A stretch of 64,000 bases of DNA, from the NCBI GenBank assembly GCA_038087015.1, contig JASBNA010000001.1, positions 62,001-126,000 on the forward strand, read 5' to 3'. The notes under the pieces were generated by a model. That model made no database searches, was not told the origin of the DNA, and saw only the letters and a list, made by a program, of their open reading frames with translations. This stretch comes from Cerrena zonata (Eukaryota; Basidiomycota; Agaricomycetes; Polyporales; Cerrenaceae). The position numbers and the translations under genes are program-made. This document shows, piece by piece, positions 1 to 11,300 of the stretch (position 1 is the first letter of the stretch; every line of letters starts with the position of its first letter).

Positions 1-3000
1 ATTCATCCATTAGCAAATAAAGATACTCCCGCACAGTACTTACCTAAGGATTGTAGAGCAGCATTTCTCCTCATGCACACTACCCTGTATCCATTGAGGT
101 TTGAAGGTACCCCCTCTCCTTTAAGCTCTTCGACATTATCTAGTCCTTCCTCTACATCTCACACCGAACAGGAAGGATGGAATGACAATGATGACGATGA
201 CGATAATGACGACGACGACGACGACGACGACGACGAAGTTTCCGAGACTGCATCCAATGCCTCGTCATCTGAGGAGGAAACCAGTGCTGCTCTAGAATGT
301 CACCTTCTTTCGTGTCCTTCTGATATCTTGCGACCGAGTCTCGGACTTCTCTGCCTTCTGGACGTGGACAGTATTTATGTGTGTATGGCAAGTGTTCTTC
401 ATCAACGTAGGATCTTGGGTATCGAAAGTCCACTTGTGGGGCTCGCATTTGATCCGATGGGTACGATCGTTCAAGTCGTGTTTGGCTGGTGGGAAGCCAA
501 CGACACCGATGAAGAATGGGCCGTTGTAAGTCCATAGGCATTGAGCCCTGTAATAATCCTCTAATTTATTTGTTTAGCCAATACCTCGAGTTGTTCATAC
601 ATTTTCGAGTGATCCCGCTGGGGAGCAGGCCGGGGTCTTCGACATGAGCGACCCCACGTCTGTTGCACGCCTTTCTGCCTTCCTAAATAAACTGGAACCG
701 GAGTTGCTCCGAACACAAGCTGATATGGACGCTGCTTCACTCCGCATTTCCGCACAAGTCGAGTCCGGCACACTTTCCTTCTGGCGCGTCTATGAGCGGC
801 TTAGAGAAGTCGGAAGAGAAGGCAACACTACCGCCGCGAAGCCGATCGATGTTTGGAGGAATGAGGTCGCAGCAGAATCGGATTGTAGGTGCGTGGATCT
901 TTCTTACTATCAATGAAACACGACTAAATATCAAGGAAGTCCAACGGCGTGAGTGCACTACGTATGGATATTTTCGCTATCTTGAGCCTTTGCTCCACAG
1001 ATCTGGTGCAAAATCATCCCAAATAGATTCTCAAGATACACTGACTCGCACGTCTAGGTAAGAAAGAGCTGTAGATTGATCTGACTGGTGTCCAGGTTAA
1101 TCAAATCAAAACCTCCTTTACTTATTAGGTGCGTCGGAAACTTCCAGTTGAATTCTCTTGTAAACTTAATTCTGTTGTCGCCAGTATTGCAGACGACCAA
1201 AATGAGTAAATATCTCTTCTTGTACTAAATTTATATACTGTTGATTCTAGCTCATTAGGTCCAGAACGAAGCGCCGCTCGGCCTCAGAGTACGTGCTCAA
1301 TAATCCTTATGTGACACGAGATTGATGTTACTCTAGGATGACACGAAGATCAAGTATCCCTAAGGGCGAAGATGCTAATTATTTCACGACTATGTGGATG
1401 CATGACCGCAACGTTCTCGTTCACTCACTTCCTTGCGCAACTCATCTATCGCAGATTATGGACGATAATGTGGCTGCTCTCTATGACGAATTCATGCGTC
1501 CACTGGCGAGGACATACGAAAAAATGACGCGACTATACTTTCCGAGAGAATGGGTGGGCATTGTGTGTTCAACTAGATATCTCAGATGCTAACTTAACTG
1601 GACAGCTTAAAACCCGACCGCTAGTCCGTGAGGAGAACCGGAAGCTTTTTGATCAACTCTTTGTCGAGATTGATAAAAGAAAGAAAGAAGCGCAGACTCG
1701 ATTTCAATCAGAAACATGTGATGCACCTGATTGGATGTGTATAATTCTCGAGGATAGCCTGGACCGTATTCTGGACGCTGTTCGAAATATGCTTCCTCAT
1801 GTTGCCGCCAGCAAACATAGCACTGTGTTAGAGCTTGAGTGGCGTCACTCATGGGACATGCTCTCTATGGAATGTTGCTCTAAGAGCGTGATAAACTTCT
1901 CGTAAGTTACTTGTGTGGTCGACATACCTAAGATCTAATCAGAATATTTACCTCCAGGATGGAAAGTACTCTTTCACTTCCTCAAAAGGAGTATCCATAC
2001 AACTGCATGACTCCTCTGAAGGATTGCAACGCCCAAATCCTATCACTTCAGAACAAATATCTAGAGTATGAAAACACGCTTCATACTGAACAGTCTCTGG
2101 CACGTCAGCAGCGAGATCAAATCAACTTCAAGCAAATGACCTCCGATTTCAAAGATGTAGGTAAAGCCCAGTATGAATCAGCTTCCGCAGCCTTGACAGC
2201 AGCAGCCGGTGTCCAAGACGCATGGGTAGAGCAGCTACATTCCGCGTCTGGGCGGGAGCGGGTGCAACGTGACCCAAAGACTGCCAGGTGCGATGGGCTC
2301 GGGTCTATCCGAATCGAAGGTTTTTTTCTTAGTCTAGCCGGCTCAAAAGAGAACAAGTTCGCGTTTTCCCACCGAAGGAGGAAAATTACACAAACTAAAA
2401 TCGAAGAAATGAAGACTTGGTCGAGTTTCGAGGCTGTTGTTCAACGCAAGATGGTCGCGAATAACTATCGGGATGTAATGAGCGGCGCGGTCCTGTCGCG
2501 TGTGTCCTCTCCCGGATCGCCACCGACTCCAGTCACTCCGGAGAATGTTGCAGATGGTCTCCAGATCATGAACTTGGAGGATGACTCAGAACAGGACACT
2601 AATGGCGAGTACGAACCAAATTTGGGCAGTCATCTCGATATCCCCTTGTTCACGGTGGAGAACAAGAAGCGTATCGAGAAAGCCGAGGCGACTGCAGCCA
2701 ATCAAAATCGACTGTATACAATATCAATGGTGAAGTTTCTGCAGACACTGGGAATCACTGACTTTCCCGTGTTTGGAATTGTTGCAGAGGGGCCGGTGGG
2801 TGTGGTATCGTGCGCTTGGGGCGAAAACAAAGTTGGGGTATTTGTCTTTAGTTGCCTCTCGCTCACGCGCAATTCTCAACATCTCGATGATATTTATAGA
2901 AAGTTACTACTCGACTCGCCGACCGACTGTTGCGTGGATTCGACATCTCTACGCCACTTGGAGCACTAAACTATATGACCTTCCTGCTGATGATTTCCCA

Positions 3001-3049
3001 TGAGCACGGGGGAGAGCTGAGATCCAAGTTCACAAATGAAGAGATCTAA
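1..3049 (+). CDS. Large uncharacterised protein, left paralogue (5' end outside window)
   Basis: I do not recognise the family. The frame is open from base 1 (I-H-P-L-A-N-K) and aligns with the second copy at 38384-41791, whose start lies upstream of the matching point, so this gene begins before the window. Both copies share exon order: an acidic Ser/Asp-rich N-terminal exon, an exon with a V-F-G-W-W-E motif, several tiny Ser/Lys-rich exons near 950-1300, an exon ending Y-F-P-R-E-W near 1555, and a long exon from about 1958 with the conserved A-E-G-P-V-G-V-V-S-C-A-W-G stretch. I placed the junctions by requiring the same frame as the other copy. Compared with that copy, the reading frame stops early at 3047-3049; further in-frame stops follow at 3065 and 3113 before the homologous natural stop at 3125-3127. 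No membrane segment or catalytic motif is evident. Role unknown. Confidence 0.7.
208..234 (+). repeat. (GAC)9 microsatellite coding poly-aspartate
   Basis: Nine perfect GAC codons follow mixed GAT/AAT/GAC codons from 181. Together they encode an acidic run inside the first visible exon of the left paralogue. The other copy has only a short D-D-D-E at the corresponding place, so the tract probably expanded by replication slippage in this copy. Confidence 0.9.
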
Positions 3050-4082
3050 CGAAAGGTACGGGCCTAGTTGGCAAAGGATGGTGCTGCTGGGACCTGGAAT
3101 ATGGAACAGATGTAGGCGAAGGTGTAGCTGAGTGATCATTTTCGAGCACTACAAAGTATAATGTTGGTTCCATAAATCGAGCGAAAGAGGGACCATTACG
3201 AGGATAATTATATACTATCGTTAATAGGTAACATGCAAAATTAATATCTCAATAACTTCTTCGACGTTGAAAGTGACGGAGCCCAAGCTGAAAGACATAG
3301 TGATAACAGCGGGAGTTTGAGGAAATACGGCCCGAAAGTACCCGATCAGCCGAGTGTTGAGGAACTCGTCTTTTGAGAAACCAGGCTCATCAACTTGCAC
3401 TCACAGTCGAAATATCATCGCTGTATTTGGTATCACAGCATCCTTATAAAGACTCAAGATCGTACTTATCTCATATTTGGGACCGTCACGATGTTTGACA
3501 CCCTATCATGACAATCAGTGACGGCGCCAGGTTGCACACTTAGTAGTACTCGAAACACCACCAGCTTCAAGTTGAATGTGGTACTCATATGTTCCCCAGG
3601 CGGCCAAAGTTGTCCTTGTAGCGTTGAACTGACCCCACGTTTAAGGGCACTAATCCAGTAGTAAACTGTGGCCAAATGATGTACCCCCAGTTCCATTGGG
3701 ATCCTCCGCTCTTCGAATTCGGTACCGGCAATCATAGCCCGAAGAATATAAACTGATACGTACTAACACAGTGACTGCCACAGCCGAAAGTACAAGAGAG
3801 TCGGAGATCTGACTCGGAACGGGTGTAATGCTCTACATCCCGTCGTATTCCTCTGACACGAACGAGAGGGACTTTTCTATCTCCATGGTAATATGGGGAT
3901 GGCATCGTCTCCGAGTCGAGTCGGGTCCATACCCCAAGTACAGGTAACGGAGCTATTAATCAAATTGGGCGGTGTTCAATGAGTACTTCCTCGATTCTCA
4001 TATCGAGATGCTCCCCATCCTAGCACATCCGAACCTAAAAAGCAGTGTCTCATAAGACGCTCATTTCACACAGCTATATACA
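3050..4082. other. Gene-poor spacer after the left paralogue
   Basis: The first 80-130 bases still align with the 3' flank of the other paralogue (shared T-C-G-A-G-C-G-A-A-A-G-A-G-G-like stretch near 3178-3190), so the duplication reached past the coding region. A short dispersed element sits at about 3341-3420. An open stretch on the minus strand at 3466-3735 has no recognisable domain or splice context and is not called. An A/T-rich TATA-like stretch at about 4072-4080 precedes the next gene. Confidence 0.5.
3341..3420 (+). repeat. Dispersed short element, copy 1
   Basis: About 31 bases starting CCCGATCAGCCGAGTG match the copy at 38138 with only a few differences. After a gap both copies continue with a shared AAACAGGCTCATC-like segment and an A-C-T-T-R-C-A stretch. 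It lies 3' of the left paralogue and in the same top-strand orientation as the other copy, although the two neighbouring genes are inverted with respect to each other. Function unknown. Confidence 0.5.
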
Positions 4083-5082
4083 ATGGACTTGGCGAACATC
4101 AACGATCGTGACATGTAATAGAATGCTATATCATTTGGTATCCTATCCACCATGATTTAAGACGGTGACCTGTCATTTTAACTAGCACCCATCTACCTGC
4201 CACCTCGACCACCTCCTAGCAACCTTGTCCAATCGTTATTTATCTTGTCCTTAGAACCTCAGATACTATACTCAATTGCCACAGCATCTGGAATGCGAGT
4301 CAATACGAGATCCCGTGCCATAGTATATAGTGAGCTCGCCTTCTTCTTTGGCATCCTATTTCCATTGATAGCTAACGGTTCCATAGGCATTTTACTATTT
4401 TTTTCAGTATCAGAGGTCGCTTTTGGTGTGCTTAATGGATTGACAGCGGGATTCACTATATTTGGAGGTATGCACACCAGTCTCAAACGTCAGCTTATAT
4501 TGACTCATCTGTACTAGGCCTTATCGGCTTAGTTATGGCCATCGTTGCTTTCGTAATGATTATCTGGTGTTCCATTCTGTAAGACCTCCATACGTTGCTA
4601 TTGACCATCACTCATCGAGTATTATTATCAAATAGCCTTGCGTACAACAATCAACCCACATCTACACACAAACTCACGCGTATCAAAGCTCATGCTCTTT
4701 CCTTGCTTATATTTTCGCCAATGTTTTTCTGTGAGTATCTTATTGGATATTTGCTACGCATCTAATCATCCTGGTCATCCGACAGTGTTGTCCGCGTTGT
4801 TGACGGTGAACGCACCGTTCACTTGCTTGTCAGTTGACTGGGGTTTTGGCTTCATTGGGTCGGCTTCCTCCTGTGTATTTGCAGTAGTGGCCACAGTGCA
4901 AGGGTGGCTGCTCTCCATTTTAAGTGAGTTGTGGAAGCTATCAAAAGATTTGTGAAGAATCAGATTTAATCATGTGTTTAGCAATTGTTATGGCTGTTCA
5001 CCTCCTAGAACACAGCAAGCTGGATGGCTTTGAGAAGAATGTGGCCGGCCTTCACGCAGATGTGTCGGAGTACGGTGTTTAA
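4083..5082 (+). CDS. Small four-span membrane protein, orphan
   Basis: Spliced model of about six exons. The first exon (4083-4107, M-D-L-A-N-I-N-D) is tentative because its donor GTGACA is weak; the next exon alone has an in-frame ATG at 4290. Later introns are clearer, at about 4470-4525, 4580-4635, 4733-4785 and 4924-4981, each keeping one frame to the TAA at 5080-5082. The spliced product has four hydrophobic segments: around L-A-F-F-F-G-I-L-F-P-L, L-I-G-L-V-M-A-I-V-A-F, L-S-L-L-I-F-S-P-M-F-F, and a long one around G-F-I-G-S-A-S-S-C-V-F-A. A short charged C-terminal tail follows. The layout resembles MARVEL-type tetraspan proteins, but I cannot assign it. It lies next to a second such gene at 5615-6296, possibly a diverged tandem duplicate. 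Confidence 0.5.
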
Positions 5083-5614
5083 TGGGTGTCCGTAATGCGA
5101 TGCAGAATACACCGAAACCCTCCAGTACCTAGGACCATCTATACCATCTGACTCTTTTGCCTCTCTTTGTATGATCCAGCAATGGGGAGTTACACACTAT
5201 CTTAATGATATAATGATATAATGTCATCGTCCGAGAAATTCATTGACGTTCAAGGATACCGAAACCCCAAACCGTTCAATAAAGCGTCTATATCGCAAGG
5301 TTGCCTCGAGGCTAAGGGCTCTTCTATGACAGATACAGTTGAAGTTAGGTTTGTACAGCCACGACAAGTATACCCGAGCGATTGACATCTTTGAATCGTT
5401 AGCTAACGTGACGGTGAGTCCTCGTATCATCTATATCAGTGTTTCGTGGCACAGGGATGATCATAGTAGGGTAGTTACAGGACATGGGTTCGTTGTATCT
5501 AGTCAGGGTCTCGTATTTGAGGGCTTCCTAGTGGTCCTTGGCCGTCTGTGAAGCATACTTAAAGGACTTGAACCCTTTCTTGCTAGCAGTTAAACAAAGT
5601 ACACATCGTTCAAC
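5083..5614. other. Spacer between two membrane-protein genes
   Basis: No supported gene. Contains a short tandem of A-T-G-A-T-A-T-A at about 5205-5222. Short open stretches on both strands overlap each other around 5224-5551 and show no recognisable domain. Confidence 0.5.
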
Positions 5615-6296
5615 ATGGAAAACACAAAAGGCCGAGAAATGAGGGCGGCTAGAGTTTGTACTATCATGTATAGTAAGTTTCTATACAGTTCTTATTTGTG
5701 TCTACGCCTACGTTCATCCGTGCTTATCTAGGCGTTACTGCATGTCTTCTGCTTGCCCAAATTATTTTCTCTATTTCCACCGCTTTGTATGCGCTGAATA
5801 TCTTCTTCGGATGTACGTGTAACATACATCCTTAACTCGATGAAATATTAATACAAGTTCTTTACAGTAGTTATCAGTTGGGTGTCTCTTGCTGTTGCAC
5901 TCTGTCATGCCACATGGATGTTTATACTGTAAGTAGTAAAAGAGCGGCTGCATACACTCATTCCTCAATGTTCAAATGGGCACGATCTAGATTATTCAAT
6001 TTCTCAGGCTGTCAATATCTGATTTGCTCTACTCGAGCACATTCAATTGCCTTCTGGACCTTTTCTACCATTTGGTTTTGTAAGCATCTTCATTATACTC
6101 CGAAGAATGTAGATCTAACCAACATGTTATAGTGCTATCGGTTTTATTCGCAACAAACATCAACCGGTTATGTCTGTTTTCGCTCTGGTGTGGATGTGGC
6201 GCCGCCGAGACAGCAATTGCGGGGTTATTGTTTATACTCTGTCTGTATCAAAGCTCTACGGTAAAATTGTACAGTGCTAATTTCTATCGGTATTAG
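5615..6296 (+). CDS. Small four-span membrane protein, orphan
   Basis: Spliced model of five exons starting M-E-N-T-K-G-R-E at 5615. Donors with GTAAGT or GTACGT and acceptors ending AG keep one frame through introns at about 5672-5732, 5814-5868, 5930-5987 and 6079-6132. The TAG is at 6294-6296. Choosing the acceptor GATCTAG near 5987 rather than the one at 6008 is what joins the last two hydrophobic exons in frame. The product has four hydrophobic segments with few charges between them (around A-C-L-L-L-A-Q-I-I-F-S, V-I-S-W-V-S-L-A-V-A, A-H-S-I-A-F-W-T-F-S and A-G-L-L-F-I-L-C-L-Y). This is the topology of MARVEL-like tetraspans, but the family is not certain. No function can be assigned. 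Confidence 0.5.
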
Positions 6297-6825
6297 GTAT
6301 CTGGAATTTTGTCCTGAGTCGAAGAGAGGAAATTAGAGTTTCCGCAGATGGGAAACTCTCGAAAAACACGTTTCACAGTGGTGTGGAGAACAAGCTGAAC
6401 TGTGCATGTAGACTTTGATGTTTGAAAGTATGGGTATCATCTAAGCCCCCACTATGTATATAACTGTCGCATTGTTTTTTGAAGCTTTATGTGTTATTAT
6501 TACTACCGTGACTACTGTCACTTGAGATCTTGAATGCCTTCCTAACTAGTGCCTTGATCGAGAATCGCCGATCAGTTCCGTAGGCCGTAGGTGACAGACC
6601 CTCTCCGAGTCGGGGCTCTGTACTAGCACATCTTTCTATGCCAGCTACTCTATTCTGAATGCTGGTGAATAATTGGGTTCTTGCTTCTTAGATTCATTCA
6701 TGAGGGATAGACGCCAATCTGCACATGAGGAAAGGGTTTGGAAGATCGTTTGAGAACGCCCCAATCGAGGCTTTATCAGCCGATGCCAGGCACTTACTTC
6801 TTTCCTCTCAACATACATATTCACT
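6297..6825. other. Intergenic spacer upstream of the nucleosidase gene
   Basis: I see no supported gene, RNA or repeat here. It should contain the promoter of the nucleoside hydrolase, but no clear motif stands out. Confidence 0.4.
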
Positions 6826-8233
6826 ATGTCAAAGCAAATCTGGCTTGACTGTGATCCAGTACGCTATCTCATGTCCTTGTAAACCTTATCAGCAACTCAC
6901 ACAAATATCTCACAAGGGTCACGATGATGCAACAGCCATCATGCTGGCTATTCACTGCAATAACGTATCGCTTTTAGGAGTGTCAACGGTGCCTAAGATT
7001 TACCACTGGCATATAAGGGCTCATCTTCTGACGCGAAAAATTGATATAATAGGTTCATGGTAATTCTAGTGCATACAATACCGAACTCAATGCTGCGAGA
7101 TGTCTAGAGGCATTTGGGGCAGATCCTTCTATCAAGGTGTACCCTGGTGCTGTGAAACCACTTCTGAGAACAACCCGGCACGACCCAGAGATACACGGCG
7201 CTGATGGACTAGGGTGGTGTCGAAGGTTTACCTTCCGGTAATGATCTGCCAGTCCAAGCTCGGCTGAACAGGGACGTTCGCGCTATTGAAGCAATCGCCA
7301 AAGCTATCCAAGACACTTGGAAGAATGGTGCTGGGGAACGTATTCATGTTATTTCTTCAGGCCCGATGACAAACGTAGCTCTTTTTGTCAGCGTATATCC
7401 CGAGCTACTAGACGGCGTAGGTCAGTACAATTTCTACAACTTTCTATCCGAGCTGGGATAACTGAACACGTATATAGAGGAATTTATCTTTATGGGTGGT
7501 GGCGCTGGGATAGGAAATAGATCATCTGTAGCAGGTCTGCTAACTTCTTTCTGTTTTTCATCGGGCATATATAACACCTATCATTACAGAGTTCAATATT
7601 CTCTGTGATCGTGAGTTTCGGACGGCGACTGAAGTTATGCTGTCCCTCACAAAATTTCTCTCTAGCTGAGGCGGCCCAGATCGTCCTAGATACACCCGTC
7701 AAGAAGACAATGGTGCCTCTCAATATCACACATACAGCCATTTTCACGAAAGAACATCATGCAACCCTCCTTGATCCTACTTTCGTGCACGATGTCCAGG
7801 GAGCAGTAATAGAACTTGGGAAAGCGTCCACACCATTGCGCCATATGCTGTCGACCCTTGTCAGCTTCTTTGCTAAAACCTACGAATCAACATTTGGATT
7901 CAATTTTGGTCCACCCATACATGATGCCCTGACAGTAGCCTATGTCTCGCGGCCCGATCTATTCCAAAGCAAGCGGTATCGAGTGGATGTAGAACTGAAT
8001 GGTGTACATACCTCTGGGGAAACGGTAGTTGACATCTGGAACTACCGCCCAACTGACGACACCTGGGGAAACACCGGGAAAAACTGCCTTGTTGCTGAAA
8101 CTCTCGACGTAAGGTGTCCTGATGATAAAACATATGGCCGTGAACTCATTTTTTTCTGTAGGTGGATGGCTTCTTCCGGCTTTTCATGGAATGCGTTACT
8201 CGATGTGATGGAGTATCCCCCTTGAACCAATAG
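6826..8233 (+). CDS. Inosine/uridine-preferring nucleoside hydrolase (URH1 type), frame-broken
   Basis: Hydrolyses the N-glycosidic bond of ribonucleosides to ribose and free base in pyrimidine salvage. The calcium-binding motif is split by an intron: exon 1 (6826-6858) gives W-L-D-C-D-P and exon 2 starts at 6917 with G-H-D-D-A-T-A-I. Other family marks follow in order: G-N-S-S-A-Y-N-T, V-Y-P-G-A, D-P-E-I-H-G, G-P-M-T-N-V-A-L-F, F-M-G-G-G, E-F-N-I-L-C-D and P-P-I-H-D-A-L-T-V-A-Y with the active-site histidine. There are seven exons; the last exon starts after the intron ending at about 8160 and ends with TAG at 8231-8233. One extra T at 7215 breaks the frame between G-L-G and G-V-E-G-L-P; no intron can explain it. 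The gene is otherwise complete, so either the base is a sequence error or this copy is inactive. It ends tail to tail with the formin gene. Confidence 0.85.
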
Positions 8234-8320
8234 AGTTTTTTTTTGAATCATGATGTTCATAAAAACTCGTTAGTGTTATCGATACATATATAGAAATTGA
8301 AAAAGAAATAAGATGAACTA

Positions 8321-11300
8321 CTAGTCAAAAACCCGGCTATTCCTTCCACCATCCAAGAAAACTCGATTAGCAGGTGTCCTCCGATCTTTCCGAGTGCCTT
8401 TCCTCATACTTCTGATAGCTTGGTCGAGATCACCTCTGCCCGTCGAGCCTCCCGCAAGACGGGTATATGGATCGGGCGGAGGCTTCAATGTTGACTCTTC
8501 TTGCGACATGTTCTTGCCCTTGATGGTCTGATCGATATGTGAGTACGAGATCAAGAGCCGTAGGATCATACGTACCGTATCTGTAGATGTGGCACTCTGT
8601 TCTGTTATAGCTATCGTGGGGGTCCTCGGGGCTGATTTAGCCTCCTTATCATGTACCTCCAGAGCTGCTTTCTAATAGAGGGAAGTGTATCAGAAAATGT
8701 AGGAAATGTATCATGAGAAAAGAAACCTGCCTGCAAAGAAGATGAGAATGACAGAATAAGGCCAAAGAAGTCCTCAGGTTTCGATGCCTCTGGTCCCTCA
8801 GATACCTCACCGTAGAACGCTAGCAGGGACTTCAGCTCGGAATCTAATGAGTCCATCATGTGGTTAAGAGCTGTCACACTAGATTCAGCTTCCTTAACGA
8901 ACGGCTGATACGAAGTTAGGAATATCAAATAGATCAGAAGTGCAATCACAGTACCTGCATGACCTGCAGAAAATGATCCCCGTGTGGCAGCGGTGCTTGC
9001 GACAGCTGATCGATTTCTGTCTGAACAGTTTTGAGTCCATTGACCAATGCCTGCACAGACTGAAATACGGTAGAGACAGAGACTGATCGTTGTCAGTGCT
9101 TCTGTTGGCTGTAACGACACGAAAATAAATATTCACCTCGCGCGGCTCCTTCGAGATGAGGTAGATCTTCTGTGAATGTTATGAGGAGGGGTTCGCTCCG
9201 TAAGAGTACTTTAGCGATGTAATGCAGCAACGTTGGGCAGTCGGTACCGCCTTTGGCAGTCTTCGTCTCCTTCAGCTATCATTATCGTGAGCATCGGTAG
9301 GGCTTCGGGTCAAAGGGTAATGTAATACCTTCAACAAGGCATCCAGTCGGAACCCAAGTGCATTTCCACGGAACGTGGACCCATTAAGAGCATTTCCAAC
9401 AGCAAGCACAGTCTAACGATTCATGTTGAGCGTAATGAACGAAATGATGAGCTATCGCTTACCCTGAGCACTCGTCGGAATCGAGAGGCATTCTGTAGTT
9501 CGCGTGAAGCATTACGAACAATATACAGATCGGGACGAATTTCTTCTATCTCGTACTCCAACTTTCGGCGGAAAATCATACATTCCAATCTCTCTGAGAG
9601 CCTTGGAAGTGTCATAATCTGTGTAAACAAGATTATTTGATGAAGTCTACCCCACTATTGGTTCAAACTCACTTGACTGAAGTATTGGTCTGCCTTTGCC
9701 AACTTCCCGACTTCCTCGAAGTCTTTAATCCGAGTTATCTAGTTTGAGAAAGAGTGATTAAGCGTGCGAGCAAGTGATTAAGAATACTTAACACTGACCT
9801 CTTCAGACGTGGGAAGTTGTTTACTGATGGCCCGCAATTGATCAGTGGTTAGTCTATCATCTATCGCGAGAAGTGCGGTCCGGATATCGGGCAACGACAG
9901 TTTGATCCTGGATAGCATGATGGCTAACATACTACCATTTAGTGACAAGGAAGGAATGGACAGAAGAAAGCACATACCAACGTTGTTAGCTCTGGTGATA
10001 TCAAGGAGAGTAGTGATACTTTGTTTCTTCGGTGACGCGATAGATAACTGAGAGTTAGAAGTGCTCGAGTTATTGTCAATCGAAAAGGTAGCTTCCAAAT
10101 CTTCAAGATCAAGGACGGAATCGCTGGAAGTATCATTCCATACTGTAGTTCGAGCGACAGGCCCCGCAAGCTTATTCCAGAAGAAAGGCTTCAATCGCTT
10201 AGCCGGCCGGGTCACTTGTAGGACTGGTCTCCTATTTGCGAAAGCTGACGGAGGTGGCGGCGGCGGGGGAGGTCCTAAACCAGGGGGAGGAGGAGGGGGA
10301 GGAGGAATCGCTGAAGCCGGTGGCGGAGGGGGCGGAGGGGGAGGTGGAGACAAGGGGACTCCGATAGGTGAGAGCGAAGGGGGAATCGGAGGAGGAGGCG
10401 GAGGAGGGGGGCGGGGGCGGGGGCACTGATGGGGACGACAATGGGGTAGACGGAGATAATAATGGAAGTGGTTGCCGGTCTATACGAGGTGCAGGAGGTG
10501 GTGGAGGTGGTGGCGGCGGCGGTGGTGGAGGTGGATGAGAAACAGGAGAGGTGGGAGCTACAATTTCTGCATTAGAACGCCGAGGCTTGTTCGCAGGAGG
10601 GGGTGGAGGAGGAGCGACCTGGTTCTTGTAATCCCTTTCAGTGATGAACTTGGGCTTAGCCGCAAGTTGCTTCGTCAATTTCTCGACCTCAAGCTTTAAA
10701 GCAGCGATTTCGTCGTCCTTGTGAGTAAGACTTTCGAGGGTACGAGTTGCAATTAGTTGAGCATCGACTTCTGACTCTCGGCTGTCTTCTCGAGTTCTAA
10801 AGCGGGAGTAAACAGACTCCAGAGCTCGCTTCAAATAGACTGCTTCTTTTTCCTTGACAGAGACATTTGCTTCAAGTTCGTTGATCTGGATATATCTTTT
10901 CAATTGACGGCCTAGAATTGAGAGAGCAAGTAAAATATACCTGGGCCTTGAGTTTCGCCATCTCTTCCATAACGGAATTCCATTTCGCTCGATCCCGTTC
11001 ACGCTTGGCACGCTCCTCCTAGGTAAGAGTCAGCATGACACTATCCACGGCTAGGAAAGATTACCCATACATACTTCTTCACGGTTGTCGACAGGGTTCT
11101 GACTACGGAATTTGTCGAGTTCTGACTGGAGCTGAAGAACCTGCTTTTCTTTCTGTACAAGTCGTTGAACTAATCCATGGAAATTCTGCGATGACTGAGG
11201 TCATAGAATGAGGAGAAGTTCCAGAGGTAGATGTAATAGACAAAATACCTCTGGATTAGCCTTCCCAGGTATTCTTGATACTGGATTTGGACCGTTTGTA

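Noticed and set aside
1000..1130. In-frame stop codons in the small exons of the left paralogue
   Set aside because: They appear only in the wrong frame. With splice phases matched to the other copy, this region stays open, so only the C-terminal stops are real.
3466..3735. Minus-strand open frame of 89 codons
   Set aside because: No recognisable domain, no splice partners and no similarity to neighbours that I can see.
10061..10429. Glycine-rich open frame on the top strand
   Set aside because: It is the complement of the formin proline-rich FH1 tract.
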